Shown: positions 14,435-23,768 of the stretch, in pieces
Layout: each line of letters begins with the position of its first letter
Position numbering within the stretch: the first letter of the stretch is position 1
Origin: Mongoliibacter ruber
GTDB lineage: Bacteria; Bacteroidota; Bacteroidia; Cytophagales; Cyclobacteriaceae
NCBI RefSeq assembly: GCF_003003005.1
Contig: NZ_PVTR01000005.1
Coordinates: forward strand, 62,001 to 126,000
Direction: 5' to 3'
Length of the DNA: 64,000 nt
Notes under the pieces: model-generated
What the model saw: the letters and a program-made list of their open reading frames with translations, nothing else
Database searches by the model: none
What the model was told of the DNA's origin: nothing
Program-made: the position numbers and the translations under genes

Positions 14435-16006
14435 ATGATGTATTTAACCAAATCTAAGTTTTCGCACTTCTTAGTGATCGTCTTGCTGTTGTTCTCTGCT
14501 TGTCAAGGTGAACTTGACGAAATAGCTACAATTGATGAAGCTATAATGGAAGAAGAGTCAAGTTTCAATGCGTTCAACTTTGAAGAACTTGCAGATGTTT
14601 CGGACTTCACTAACCTTAGAGAAGGAGATTTTACGGGTAGATTTTTGATCCTGAGCAAAGGTCAAAAATTACCTAACAATCTAGAAAGAAGTGTGCAAAA
14701 TGCAGGTGGAGAAATTGTCAAAACTTTCCCTGAAATCGGTGTGGCTGTGGCAGTCGCAAGATCCGCTGATTTTCTTGCCAATTCAAAAAAAATCAATGGG
14801 ATTGAATCAGTTACTCCAGATTTAATTTTACAGTTTACAAAAGAGCCTGTTTCTAGAGGAGAAATAGCTGAGCTTCCTTCTTCAAATGCAAGAAGAGGTA
14901 GCTAGAGTTCTTCTGGTGCTCCTTTCAATTATCAAGATGCCTTTTTTGATGGATTTCAGTGGGCTCCTAGTTCAATTGATGCGCCAGATGCTTGGGATGG
15001 CGGTTTTACCGGGAAAGGTGTAAGGGTAGCAGTTATTGACGGTGGCTTTCATTCCACTCATATAGACTTGGCTCCTAACCTTGATGTACAAAGCTCCATT
15101 TCAACAGTACCGGGTTTTAATTTTAACCAGGACGTGGGCACCTTTTGGCATGGCACCCATGTGGCAGGGATTGTAGCCGCAGCAGGAAATGGCATAGTAG
15201 GCATAGCTCCTGAAGCTACAATTATCGGTGTCAAATCTCTACACAATGGTACTGGCGCTTTTGAGTGGATACTGGAAGGAATATTGTATGCAGCTACCCC
15301 TCAATCACAGGGAGGTGCAGGAGCTCAAGTCATCAACATGAGTCTTGGCGCTACAATCAACTACAGAGACAATTGGCAAGACAAAGAATTCCGTGATGTA
15401 TTCAGAGACTTGCAAAAAACCTATGACAGGGCAACCCGTTATGCTTATCAAAATGGGGTTACAGTAATTGCATCTGCTGGAAACGGTGGAAATAATTATG
15501 ATGATACCAAAGAACTGTTCCAATTACCTGCTCAAAATCAACATGTTCTTTCTATAAGTTCAACCGGACCTACTGGCTGGTTATTAGGCAATACAAACTT
15601 CTCTCAACCTGCATATTACACCGATCATGGCAAATCCTTGGTGGATTTTGCAGCTCCTGGAGGGACTCTTGGTCTATTTGTAGTGGATGGTTTTGATGGT
15701 TTTTGCAACCTTAATGGAACATTTGTAAGTACCACTAACTTCTGCGAGGTTTTCGATATGGTATTCAGTACAGTAAGAGGAACCACAAACGGTAATTATA
15801 ACTGGTCTCAAGGCACTTCTATGGCAGCTCCGGCAGCCGCAGGTGTGGCAGCCCTTATCATTCAGGCAAACAATGGCAAATTGGGTCCTGCTCAGGTTGC
15901 CGCCAGAATGAGACAATCTGCTTCAGACCTTGGAAAGCCTGGTCAGGATGAATTTTACGGACATGGTTTTGTCAATGCTGCTAAAGCAGTCGGCATCAAT
16001 GACTAA
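14435..16006 (+). pseudogene. subtilisin-like serine protease (S8) lipoprotein interrupted by an in-frame TAG
   Basis: One continuous frame of 523 codons is broken only by TAG at 14903-14905 (codon 157, in RRGS*SSSGAP). Part 1 has a lipoprotein signal (LLLFSACQG) and an inhibitor_I9-like propeptide (RFLILSKGQKLPNN, GIESVTPDL). Part 2 has the full S8 triad: D202 in VAVIDGGF, H239 in FWHGTHVAGI, S462 in GTSMAAPAAAG, plus the oxyanion asparagine in SAGNGG. The stop falls in a flexible serine-rich linker between propeptide and catalytic domain. Either a recent nonsense mutation has inactivated it, or the halves are expressed separately; no good start lies directly after the TAG. Confidence 0.85.
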
Positions 16007-16066
16007 CACGAAAACCAGTTATTGACAACCAGAAGCTTTTTACAAATACAAAACTGATTGGTCAAT

Positions 16067-16113
16067 TTTGAAAAGGCGGCCCCACAAAAAAGGCGGCCTT
16101 TTCTTTTTTTTCA
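16067..16113 (+). terminator. likely terminator of the subtilase
   Basis: Two copies of AAAGGCGGCC are followed by TTTTCTTTTTTTT. AAAAGG can pair with CCTTTT around a small loop directly before the T tract. It lies 60 bp after the protease stop. Confidence 0.5.
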
Positions 16114-16220
16114 TTAAACAATAAAACATTTTTTTCAATCCACCAGGATTTCAAAGAAAGGATTGGGCTGAATTCCCTAAATTGATTAACCAACAGAACC
16201 AAACCCCCATCCCAAGACTT

Positions 16221-17294
16221 ATGAGATCCCTTTATCTGTTTTTACTTTTCACATTTTCTGCCCCGTCCTGTCACCCTACAAATCAAATCGAAGGGGAGAC
16301 AGAATTTATTAAGGGCGTATATGGCAATCCCGCTACTTTACTAAATGCTGGATATAGATTTGACTCCTTGGGAATGAATGCAGTTTTTGTGAGGAGCATT
16401 TCTTTGAATCAGGAGTTTTATACAACTGCCAAGGAACATGGCGTAAAAGTATTCGTGGAGTTTCCGACCTTAAATGGCAAGGAATACCTTCAGGAAAATT
16501 CCGAAGCTTGGCCAATAGATGAAAAAGGAGAACAGTCTCCTCCTGCGGATTGGTTTATCGGTATTTGCCCTACACATGAGGGATTCAAAGACTACAGAAA
16601 AGAGCAGCTATTGGATATTTTAGACAAATATGTGGTTGATGGAGTCTTTTTGGACTATGTCCATTGGCATGCCCAGTTCGAAACCACTGAACCTATCCTC
16701 CCAGAAACCTGCTTTTGCGATCGCTGTACAAAACAGTTTGGTAAAGAAATTCAACGAGAAATCCCGGGAGAAAGCATTCCCCAAAAAGCATCTTATATCC
16801 TTACTAACCATGACAAGGAATGGAGAAAATGGAGATCCGATATCTTGAATAGCTGGATAGAAGATATGGGCGCTATCCTTCAAGGAGCGCAACCTGAAGC
16901 TAAACTGGGTGTATTCTATTGTTCATGGTTTCCGGCTGATTATGATTCAGCTTTATATCGGAATCTTGGAATTGACCCTGTGGCCATAGCTGAAAGAGCA
17001 GATGTGCTTTCTCCCATGCTTTTCCATCATATGAAAGGGAGACCAACGGCTTGGGTGGGAGAATATACTGAATGGCTTGGAGAAGCTATTCAATCCGAAA
17101 AAACAGAGAATCCCATAATTTGGCCAATCGTACAGGCACATAACAATCCAGGAGTAGTAAGTCCAGAGGAATTTAGACAGGTGATGATAGAAGGTTCAAA
17201 AAAACCTTCTTCTGGAATTATGATGTTTTCAGACCAATCTTTGGTCAGTGAACCGGAGAAATTGAAGGTGATGCGCGAATTATATACAAAATAA
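16221..17294 (+). CDS. lipoprotein with a glycoside-hydrolase-like TIM barrel
   Basis: From the ATG at 16221 the product has 357 residues; an upstream TTG at 16182 is less likely. A lipoprotein signal ends at SAPSC. The rest looks like the hypothetical glycosyl-hydrolase barrels (GHL type): KGVYGNPATLLNAG, MNAVFVRSI, HGVKVFVEFP, then VDGVFLDYVHWHAQF, where the aspartate of FLDY is the typical conserved acid, a cluster CFCDRCTKQFG, LGVFYCSWFPADYD, DVLSPMLFHHM, and IWPIVQAHNNPG. An enzyme acting on surface or dietary glycans is likely, but the substrate is unknown. The CxCxxC stretch could hold a metal or be a disulfide cluster. Confidence 0.7.
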   Translation: MRSLYLFLLFTFSAPSCHPTNQIEGETEFIKGVYGNPATLLNAGYRFDSLGMNAVFVRSISLNQEFYTTAKEHGVKVFVEFPTLNGKEYLQENSEAWPIDEKGEQSPPADWFIGICPTHEGFKDYRKEQLLDILDKYVVDGVFLDYVHWHAQFETTEPILPETCFCDRCTKQFGKEIQREIPGESIPQKASYILTNHDKEWRKWRSDILNSWIEDMGAILQGAQPEAKLGVFYCSWFPADYDSALYRNLGIDPVAIAERADVLSPMLFHHMKGRPTAWVGEYTEWLGEAIQSEKTENPIIWPIVQAHNNPGVVSPEEFRQVMIEGSKKPSSGIMMFSDQSLVSEPEKLKVMRELYTK

Positions 17295-17360
17295 AAAAAG
17301 AAAATAATTATGTATCGAGACAACCAGGTCTAAGACATCGTCTTCATTTATATAGAGAAA

Positions 17361-18071
17361 ATGAATCAAATCATGAAATTCCTGACTTTTGCTTTTTTAC
17401 TGTCATTTTTGTTTCCAGCAAAATTAATGTCTCAGGACAAATCAGGTGATTTTTACTTGGGCATCTCTACCACATTTCACACTGAAGAACGGTCAAGGAC
17501 GATTTATGGTCCGGGTTGGGAAGAAAGACAGAGCATCAACCAATATTTTGGATATGGAATCAGGGCTGGTAAAAAAATCCTTAAAAGTTGGGAGGTTACA
17601 TTAGGGTTGAACTATGTGACACGAGAATATAGGATGAGTGTTCCCTTTGACCATTGCTCTCTTCAACCCGGACAACCATGTGCCCATATATTGATGCATA
17701 CAGACAGGTATGGGTACCGAAACATTGAAGGTCAGTTGGGAATTAATAAATATGTGTTGCAACGCAAAAAATGGGATCTCTTTTTAAGTGGTAGTGTGGT
17801 AACTGCATCAAGTCTTTCTTCCTATTACAGAAACCAATTTAATACATCTAAAAAGTTCGAAAATAGGTCTCAGAATAGATTCGGTACCTCATGGCTTGGA
17901 GGTATGGGTATTGGGTATAAACCAAATCCTGGAATAAAATTTACTCTGGAACCATTTGTAAGGATAGCTCACGAGCAAAGGATTGACCCGATTATCATTA
18001 CAGGTCATGAAGAAGCACGATCTAGTTTTGATAATTATGGTGTGGTTTTTACTTTTTGGGTTGGGATTTAG
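17361..18071 (+). CDS. outer-membrane beta-barrel-like protein
   Basis: A 236-residue protein with a signal peptide (MKFLTFAFLLSFLFPAKLMS, second methionine preferred). The mature part alternates polar and hydrophobic residues in many short strands with aromatic ends (FYLGISTTFHT, WEVTLGLNYVTREYRM, KWDLFLSGSVVTASS, IKFTLEPFVRIAHEQ) and ends in FDNYGVVFTFWVGI, close to the C-terminal aromatic signal of outer-membrane barrels. An 8- to 10-strand barrel is inferred. A pair of cysteines (DHCSLQPGQPCAH) lies in a predicted loop. No specific function is assigned. Confidence 0.7.
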   Translation: MNQIMKFLTFAFLLSFLFPAKLMSQDKSGDFYLGISTTFHTEERSRTIYGPGWEERQSINQYFGYGIRAGKKILKSWEVTLGLNYVTREYRMSVPFDHCSLQPGQPCAHILMHTDRYGYRNIEGQLGINKYVLQRKKWDLFLSGSVVTASSLSSYYRNQFNTSKKFENRSQNRFGTSWLGGMGIGYKPNPGIKFTLEPFVRIAHEQRIDPIIITGHEEARSSFDNYGVVFTFWVGI

Positions 18072-18131
18072 GCAACAAAATTTTTGATGATTAATCTTCG
18101 AGGTCTAAAAAAGACCCCAAAAGTTATGGGT

Positions 18132-18164
18132 AGGCCTTTGGGGTTTTCAAAACCCCAAAGGCCT
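18132..18164. repeat. hairpin repeat (CTTTGGGGTTT family), copy 3, perfect stem
   Basis: A perfect 16-bp stem (AGGCCTTTGGGGTTTT against its complement) with a one-base centre. It lies between the convergent gene ends at 18071 and 18256. A shorter arm, AGGTC-N7-GACC, stands at 18101-18117. Related hairpins precede hutI at 2950 and 3112. It may terminate both convergent genes. Confidence 0.7.
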
Positions 18165-18221
18165 TAGATCAAAAGCCTAATTTTCTTGGACTTCCTTAAC
18201 TCAATCTATTTGTCGCTTAAA

Positions 18222-18254
18222 AACCCTCGAGGTCCAAAAAAGTCCTCAAAGGTT
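18222..18254 (-). terminator. hairpin at the 3' end of the M42 peptidase gene
   Basis: AACCCTCGAGGTCC pairs imperfectly with GTCCTCAAAGGTT across A6. It begins one base after the stop codon at 18256-18258 on the minus strand. It is the inverse-orientation relative of the repeat at 2992-3024, so a dispersed repeat seems to serve as terminator. Confidence 0.55.
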
Positions 18255-18255
18255 A

Positions 18256-19308
18256 TCAATGCCCCCAATCAAATTTATCCATATCTTCCAAACAGGCTTT
18301 CAACAAATTGATACTACCTGAAATATCCTCTTTGTGAGCCATTTCGATCACCTGATGCAAATGCCTGGTAGGAATGGAAATCGCTCCTGCTATCGCTCCC
18401 TGCTTGCCCATTCTCTGAACTCCTGCCGTATCTGTACCTCCGGCAGTCAGGATTTCCGGTTGCCATTTGATAGCATGCTTATTTGCTGTTTCTTTCATAA
18501 ATGACACCATCCTGTAGTCACAGATAGTGGAAGCATCCATGATTTTGACGGCAGTTCCTTTCCCTAGTTCTGTAATTTTCTCATGCGCTTGGGCACCGGG
18601 CACATCAAAGGCAATAGTAGTATCCAATGCTATCCCAAAATCCGGATTGATGCCATGCGCAGCCACATTGGCACCTCTAATACCCACTTCTTCTTGCACA
18701 GTAAAAGTAGCATATACATCATAGGCAGGGTTCTCCAATTGTTTTAAGGTCTCTATCAATATATATACAGCCACTCGGTTATCAATTGACTTACAATTCA
18801 CACAATCTCCCATTTCTATCAATTCTCTATCCCTAGTGATTGGATCTCCTATTGTAATGTATTTTTCGACATCCTCTTTCGACATTCCCATGTCAATAAA
18901 GTAATCTGTTGTTTTTGGAAGTTTATTCCTTTCCTCTTGCGACATCACATGGATAGGTTTACTTCCCATGACACCCACGAGGTCTTTTTTACCATGTACT
19001 AGTACTCTTTGTGCAGTCAATGTTTTCGGGTCAAATCCGCCCAAAGTATGAAAGCGAATAAATCCCTGATCGTCGATATGAGTGACCATAAAACCTATTT
19101 CATCCATGTGCGCAGCCACCATCACCCTTTTGTCATCAGGATTTTTCTTGGCTTTTTTTATGGCAATCACATTACCCATGTTATCGGTTTTCACCTCGTC
19201 TGCCAGTGGTGTCACCAATTCTAAAATCAAATCACGGACTCTTTTCTCATAACCTGGAGCTCCTGGAACTTCACAAATCTGCTTCAATAAAGCTACATCT
19301 ACTTTCAT
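18256..19308 (-). CDS. M42-family metallo-aminopeptidase
   Basis: The 350-residue cytosolic enzyme belongs to the M42 family (glutamyl aminopeptidase, PepA, FrvX, endoglucanase-like). Visible are the first metal motif VMVAAHMDEIGFMV, the long insert with FHTLGGFDP, the bridging aspartate in CKSIDNRVAVY, the catalytic pair in TVQEEVGIRGA, the metal aspartate in ALDTTIAFD, and the last histidine in IPTRHLHQVIEM. Length and order are normal, and it should form a large tetrahedral complex that trims peptides. It stands alone between two hairpins. Confidence 0.93.
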   Translation of the reverse strand: MKVDVALLKQICEVPGAPGYEKRVRDLILELVTPLADEVKTDNMGNVIAIKKAKKNPDDKRVMVAAHMDEIGFMVTHIDDQGFIRFHTLGGFDPKTLTAQRVLVHGKKDLVGVMGSKPIHVMSQEERNKLPKTTDYFIDMGMSKEDVEKYITIGDPITRDRELIEMGDCVNCKSIDNRVAVYILIETLKQLENPAYDVYATFTVQEEVGIRGANVAAHGINPDFGIALDTTIAFDVPGAQAHEKITELGKGTAVKIMDASTICDYRMVSFMKETANKHAIKWQPEILTAGGTDTAGVQRMGKQGAIAGAISIPTRHLHQVIEMAHKEDISGSINLLKACLEDMDKFDWGH

Positions 19309-19323
19309 CTAGTTCATGTTTTA

Positions 19324-19368
19324 AAAAAAGGCTTTGTCATACCGATTTGGATCCGACAAAGCCTTTTT
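19324..19368 (-). terminator. terminator of the PurF-like gene
   Basis: GGCTTTGTC (19330-19338) pairs with GACAAAGCC (19355-19363); A runs precede it and T runs follow, so it works for either strand. It lies between the end of the gene at 19417 and the start of the peptidase gene at 19308. Confidence 0.8.
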
Positions 19369-19416
19369 AAGGGTTCTACAATATTTAATTTCAAATTTGT
19401 TTCTGACCTACAAGAA

Positions 19417-21300
19417 TCAATAAGCCCTCACCACTTTTCCTTCCATGAAATTCACAAAGGCTCTGTTCACCACGCGCATACCACCGGAAGTAGGGAAATT
19501 ACCTGTAAAATACCAGTCGCCCTGATGATCGGGGATACACCTGTGAAGGTTTTCTGCGGTTTGGTATATCACTTTCACTTCTGCCTCGATATGATCTGAT
19601 GTGATGATTTCTGCAATTTTATCGGAAATCTCTTGATCTGTAAATGGCTCATAAAGCAATTTTACAAAATTCATTGAGGTATTTTGACTGCTCTGACATT
19701 TTTCCAACACCTCATCTAACAAGAAACCCATCTTTCTATCTTTGATCAACTCAAGGGTTGCCCTGAAGGCTATAAATTCCCTCATTTTAGACATATCTAT
19801 TCCGTAACAATCAGGGAACCTTATCTGTGGTGCAGAGGAAACTATAATAATGCGCTTTGGATTCAACCTATCTAAAGTGGTCAAAATACTTTTTTCCAAG
19901 GTCGTACCTCTGACTATACTATCATCTATTACTACCAAAGTATCAATCCCTGACCTGACCACTTCATAAGTAGTATCATATACATTTGCCACCATGGCAT
20001 CCCGATCAGAATCATTGGTGATAAAAGTCCGAAGCTTCACGTCTTTGGATACTAATTTTTCTACTCTAGGCCTGAAACTCAAAAGTTCTTCCAAGTCCTC
20101 TAAATGGGGCTTCCCTTCAAGCAAAACCTCCCTCCTTTTGGCACTGAGATAATCTTCCAAGCCTTCAATCATACCCAAAAATGCTGTTTCGGCGGTATTT
20201 GGAATGTAAGAAAATACGGTGTTTTTCAAGTCAAAATCAATTGCCTGCAACACTTGAGGAATCAGAGCCCTTCCCAAAGCTTTTCGCTCTCTGTAAATAT
20301 CAGGATCAGTACCTCGGGAAAAATAAATACGCTCGAAACTACAGGATTTTTTCTCCCTTGCCGGCATGATTTCATGCTCTGAATAAGAGCCATCCTTATT
20401 GATCACCAAGGCATGACCTGGCTGTATTTCTTTGATTTCCTTATAATCTATATTGAAGGCTGACTTGATGGCTGGCTTTTCTGAAGCAACTACTACTATT
20501 TCATCATCACCGTAATAGTATGCAGGCCGGATTCCCGATGGGTCACGGACCACAAAGCTGGAACCGTTTCCGACCAAACCCGCCATGGCATAGCCCCCGT
20601 CAAAATCTCTGCAAGAACGTCTTAGTATCCTTGCTACATCTAATTCGTCTTCAATTAGGGCTGTGATTTGTTCGTTGGTGTATTCCTTTTTATACTTATC
20701 AAAAATCCTTTGATTCTCTTCATCCAAAAAGTGTCCGATTTTTTCCATGACAGTCACGGTATCGGTTTTTTCTTTAGGATGCTGGCCTAGCTCCACCAGT
20801 TTTCCAAAAAGCTCTTCAACATTGGTCATATTGAAGTTACCCGCCATGACTAAGTTTCTACTTCTCCAGTTATTTTGTTTTAAAAAAGGGTGACAGGTCT
20901 CGATACTGTTTTCTCCATGTGTCCCATATCTTAAATGTCCGAGCCAAACCTCGCCAGAAAAAGCTACATTTTCTTTCAGGTATGCTGCATCCGTGATGGC
21001 ATTAGTGCCTCCATGTTTTTTTGCCTTTTTATATTTCTTATGGATTTTGTCAAATATAAAATTAACCGCCTGTGGTTCTATAGAACGATAGCGGCTGATA
21101 TATCTGGTTCCGGGCTTGGTGTTGATTTTTATATTGGCTACTCCTGCCCCATCTTGTCCTCTGTTGATCTGCTTTTGCATCAGCACATACAGCTTGTTTG
21201 GAGCGTATAGGGGGGATCCGTATTTGTCGATGTAGTATTGAGGATCTTTTCGAAGCCTCAACAAGGCTATACCGCATTCATGTTTGATCTGCTCACTCAT
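19417..21300 (-). CDS. PurF-like amidophosphoribosyltransferase homologue (long form)
   Basis: The 627-residue protein has a class II glutamine amidotransferase domain with candidate nucleophile Cys9 (HECGIALLRL), RGQDGAGVA, WLGHLRYGTHG and GNFNMTN, then a phosphoribosyltransferase domain with YIPNTAETAF and the PRPP loop VVIDDSIVRGTTL. Canonical PurF is about 500 residues and has Cys at position 2 after methionine removal; here eight residues precede it and would need to be trimmed to free the cysteine. Bacteroidota commonly carry this long form besides a normal purF. The acceptor may be PRPP with glutamine ammonia, but the exact role is uncertain. Confidence 0.85.
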   Translation of the reverse strand: MSEQIKHECGIALLRLRKDPQYYIDKYGSPLYAPNKLYVLMQKQINRGQDGAGVANIKINTKPGTRYISRYRSIEPQAVNFIFDKIHKKYKKAKKHGGTNAITDAAYLKENVAFSGEVWLGHLRYGTHGENSIETCHPFLKQNNWRSRNLVMAGNFNMTNVEELFGKLVELGQHPKEKTDTVTVMEKIGHFLDEENQRIFDKYKKEYTNEQITALIEDELDVARILRRSCRDFDGGYAMAGLVGNGSSFVVRDPSGIRPAYYYGDDEIVVVASEKPAIKSAFNIDYKEIKEIQPGHALVINKDGSYSEHEIMPAREKKSCSFERIYFSRGTDPDIYRERKALGRALIPQVLQAIDFDLKNTVFSYIPNTAETAFLGMIEGLEDYLSAKRREVLLEGKPHLEDLEELLSFRPRVEKLVSKDVKLRTFITNDSDRDAMVANVYDTTYEVVRSGIDTLVVIDDSIVRGTTLEKSILTTLDRLNPKRIIIVSSAPQIRFPDCYGIDMSKMREFIAFRATLELIKDRKMGFLLDEVLEKCQSSQNTSMNFVKLLYEPFTDQEISDKIAEIITSDHIEAEVKVIYQTAENLHRCIPDHQGDWYFTGNFPTSGGMRVVNRAFVNFMEGKVVRAY

Positions 21301-21423
21301 TTGGGTCTGGGCAATTTATGACGTAGCAAAGGTACTTTTAATTTCAGTGATTAGAAAAACCTTTTTGTAAATCGCATTACACCAAGTAGGAATAAATAGT
21401 TTCCTGACAGAAAAAACTTAAAG

Positions 21424-21939
21424 TTATTTAACACTTACTGCCTTGATATCAAGGAATGGGAGCCATTCTTCTGCATGCCTTTCTGCATAATCGGCAAGAA
21501 AAAATCCCAAAGTTGGTCTAAAAGGAGTAACTTTTAGCTTCATCCCCATTTGTTCGGGGCTTTTGTCACCCTTCAGGACATTACATCTGTGACATGCTGT
21601 GACTAGATTTGCCCAATTGGTTTTACCACCTTTTGATTTGGGAATTACATGGTCAATGGTCAGTTGTTTTTTGGATCCGCAGTATTGACATACATTGCCA
21701 TCTCTTCTAAAAAGGTTTGCCCGATTAAGAAGTACTCCTTTGTAGGGAATATTTTTATACTCATTGAGCCTGATGACAGCTGGGTACTTGAATTCCTTAG
21801 TGACTGTTCTTACTACCAGAGACTCATAATGACTAAGACAACTTACCTTCTCCAAAAAAGCAAGAACGAGTGCTTTTTGTACAGTGACAACAGCAACCGG
21901 ACTATGATCCAGATTTAACACCAAAACACGCTTTTCCAT
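21424..21939 (-). CDS. HNH endonuclease family protein
   Basis: The 171-residue protein has an N-terminal part (VLVLNLDHSPVAVVTVQKAL) typical of Bacteroidota and cyanobacterial HNH proteins and a central HNH domain: CQYCGSKKQLTIDHVIPKSK, GGKTNWANLVTACHRCNVLK. The four cysteines (two CxxC) bind zinc and the DH plus N and H form the metal-dependent nuclease site. The family is widespread and core-like, not linked to a restriction system here. Function is uncertain. It lies between smpB and the PurF-like gene on the same strand. Confidence 0.88.
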   Translation of the reverse strand: MEKRVLVLNLDHSPVAVVTVQKALVLAFLEKVSCLSHYESLVVRTVTKEFKYPAVIRLNEYKNIPYKGVLLNRANLFRRDGNVCQYCGSKKQLTIDHVIPKSKGGKTNWANLVTACHRCNVLKGDKSPEQMGMKLKVTPFRPTLGFFLADYAERHAEEWLPFLDIKAVSVK

Positions 21940-21993
21940 AGACCTCTAAGATAAAACTTTGAATGGAAAAACCTGTCGTTCAATGAGAATGTT

Positions 21994-22461
21994 TTAAAAC
22001 TTCATTCTTGCCAATTCTCTTTTTGAATCTTTTTCTTTGATGCTTTGCCTCTTGTCATGGACTTTTTTACCCCTTGCCAAGGCAATTTCCAACTTAGCCA
22101 AACCTCTATCATTAACAAAAATCCTAACAGGAATTATGGACAAACCTTTTTCTTCAAATTTGCTTTCTAGTTTTTCAATTTCCTTTTGATGCAACAACAA
22201 TTTCCTCTCTCTTACAGCCTCGTGATTGTAGCTTGAAGCCATTGAGTATGGCGCAATATGCATTTGCTTGATAAAAAGTTCTCCCTTTCTAAAAAAACAG
22301 TATGCCTCGGTAAGGGATACTTTCCCCTCACGAATGGATTTGATTTCCGTTCCTTTCAGTACAAGGCCTGCTTTATAAGTATCGATAAACTCAAACTCAT
22401 AGCTGGCTTTTTTATTTCTGATATTAATAATCTTATCGAATTTTTTCTTCTTGTCAGACAT
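21994..22461 (-). CDS. smpB: SsrA-binding protein
   Basis: SmpB binds tmRNA and brings it to stalled ribosomes for trans-translation. The 155-residue product has the family hallmarks: IRNKKASYEFEFIDTYKAGL, VLKGTEIKSIREGKVSLTEA, HIAPYSMAS, R-rich LLLHQKEIEKL, and the basic C-terminal tail GKKVHDKRQSIKEKDSKREL that enters the decoding channel. ATG at 22461 fits the usual start. Upstream lies a long repeat-rich gap. Confidence 0.96.
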   Translation of the reverse strand: MSDKKKKFDKIINIRNKKASYEFEFIDTYKAGLVLKGTEIKSIREGKVSLTEAYCFFRKGELFIKQMHIAPYSMASSYNHEAVRERKLLLHQKEIEKLESKFEEKGLSIIPVRIFVNDRGLAKLEIALARGKKVHDKRQSIKEKDSKRELARMKF

Positions 22462-22691
22462 ATGTGGATTAGATTGTTAAATGTTAATTTGTTAAAAGTT
22501 GGGTTTTTCAATACTAAAAGGGTTTTTCTCGTATCTACGCCCGATGTTATCGGGGCTCGCTCGGATCTTGGAGACCACCATACACCTACGACTTACTCTT
22601 TTATCCTTCTTACCCCGAAATACTTCGGGGTAAGCTCCCTTTCATCGTCCTTGTTTCTATGTCACGCCCTAAAATACTTGTTACTTTTTAA

Positions 22692-23475
22692 TTGTTTTTA
22701 ATATCGTCCGTGCCGACGGCACTTTTAAAACTCACTTTTAACCCTTAATCCCGGCAATAAATTGCCGGGCTATTATATCTGTCATACCGATGGCATTTGG
22801 CCCTTGTTTCTTGTTTCTTGTTTCTTGTTTCTTGTCTCTTGTTTCTTGTCCCTTGTTTCTTGTCTCTGTTACGTCCTGATTTTTCTTGACACTTTTTTTG
22901 TTGTTTTTAATATCGTCCGTGCCGCCGGCACTTTTAAAACTCACTTTTAACCTTTAATCCCGGCAATAAATTGCCGGGCTATTATATCTGTCATGCCGAT
23001 GGCGTTTGGCCCTCGCTTCTTGTTTCTTGTCTCTTGTTTCTTGTCTCTGTCACGTCCTGATTTTTCTTGACACTTTTTTTGTTGTTTTTAATATCGTCCG
23101 TGCCGCCGGCACTTTTAAAACTCACTTTTAACCTTTAATCCCGGCAATAAATTGCCGGGCTATTATATCTGTCATGCCGATGGCATTTGGCCCTCTCTTC
23201 TTTTTTCTTGTCCCTTGTTTCTTGTCTCTGTCACGTCCTGATTTTTCTTGACACTTTTTTTGTTGTTTTTAATATTGTCCGTACCATACCTACGGTAGGA
23301 AATCCTACGGTACTTTGAAAACACACACTTAATATTTAATCCCGGCAATAAATTGCCGGGCTATTATATCTATCATGCCGATGGCGTTTGGCCCTCGCTT
23401 CTTGTTTCTTGTTTCTTGTTTCTTGTTTCTTGTTTCTTGTCTCTGTCACGTCCTGATTTTTCTTGACACTTTTTT
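22692..23475. repeat. four-unit tandem repeat with internal heptamer microsatellite
   Basis: Four units begin with TTGTTTTTAATATCGTCCGT at about 22692, 22901, 23082 and 23263 and end near 23475. Each contains a small hairpin GTGCC-GGCAC (changed in the fourth), a perfect hairpin CCCGGCAATAAATTGCCGGG, the phrase TGTCAT-CCGATGGC-TTTGGCCC, a variable run of (TTTCTTG) heptamers, and GTCACGTCCTGATTTTTCTT. Unit lengths are about 209, 181, 181 and 213 bp; heptamer number accounts for the difference. It sits in the 1.3-kb gap between smpB and tsaD. The rest of the gap (22462-22691 and 23476-23768) holds further small hairpins and no gene. Confidence 0.85.
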
Positions 23476-23496
23476 TGCAAATTATCCAAATTATTC

Positions 23497-23584
23497 AACC
23501 CTTTCAGGGTAGGCTTCTCTGATTTTATCTTTCATATCCCCGCGTTTCACACGGGGCTATTCAAGGTTCAACCCTTTCAGGGTT
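23497..23584. repeat. pair of AACCCTTTCAGGGT hairpins
   Basis: AACCCTTTCAGGGT occurs at 23497-23510 and again at 23570-23584, each a short hairpin; between them is another, CCCCG-N10-CGGGG. Such elements are common intergenic hairpins in Bacteroidota. There is no gene here. Confidence 0.5.
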
Positions 23585-23768
23585 ATTATTTTTTTCTTGT
23601 ACTTGTTTCTAGTCTCTCACTTATTTGAATTGAATTGGCGTAATGAATAGAAAATAGCCTCGTAAATCGTCCTTCGTATTTCGTAAATCTGCAGCTTCTC
23701 GCATCTCGCTTCTACCCCGATAGCTATCGGGGCTCGCATCTCCTCATCCTTCATCCCTCATCCTTTCC

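Noticed and set aside
22692-23475. CRISPR array
   Set aside because: Units of 180-210 bp are repeated whole, with no short repeat and unique spacers, and no cas genes are near.
23497-23584. CRISPR-like pair of AACCCTTTCAGGGT repeats
   Set aside because: Only two copies, each a small palindrome, with another hairpin between; ordinary intergenic repeats.
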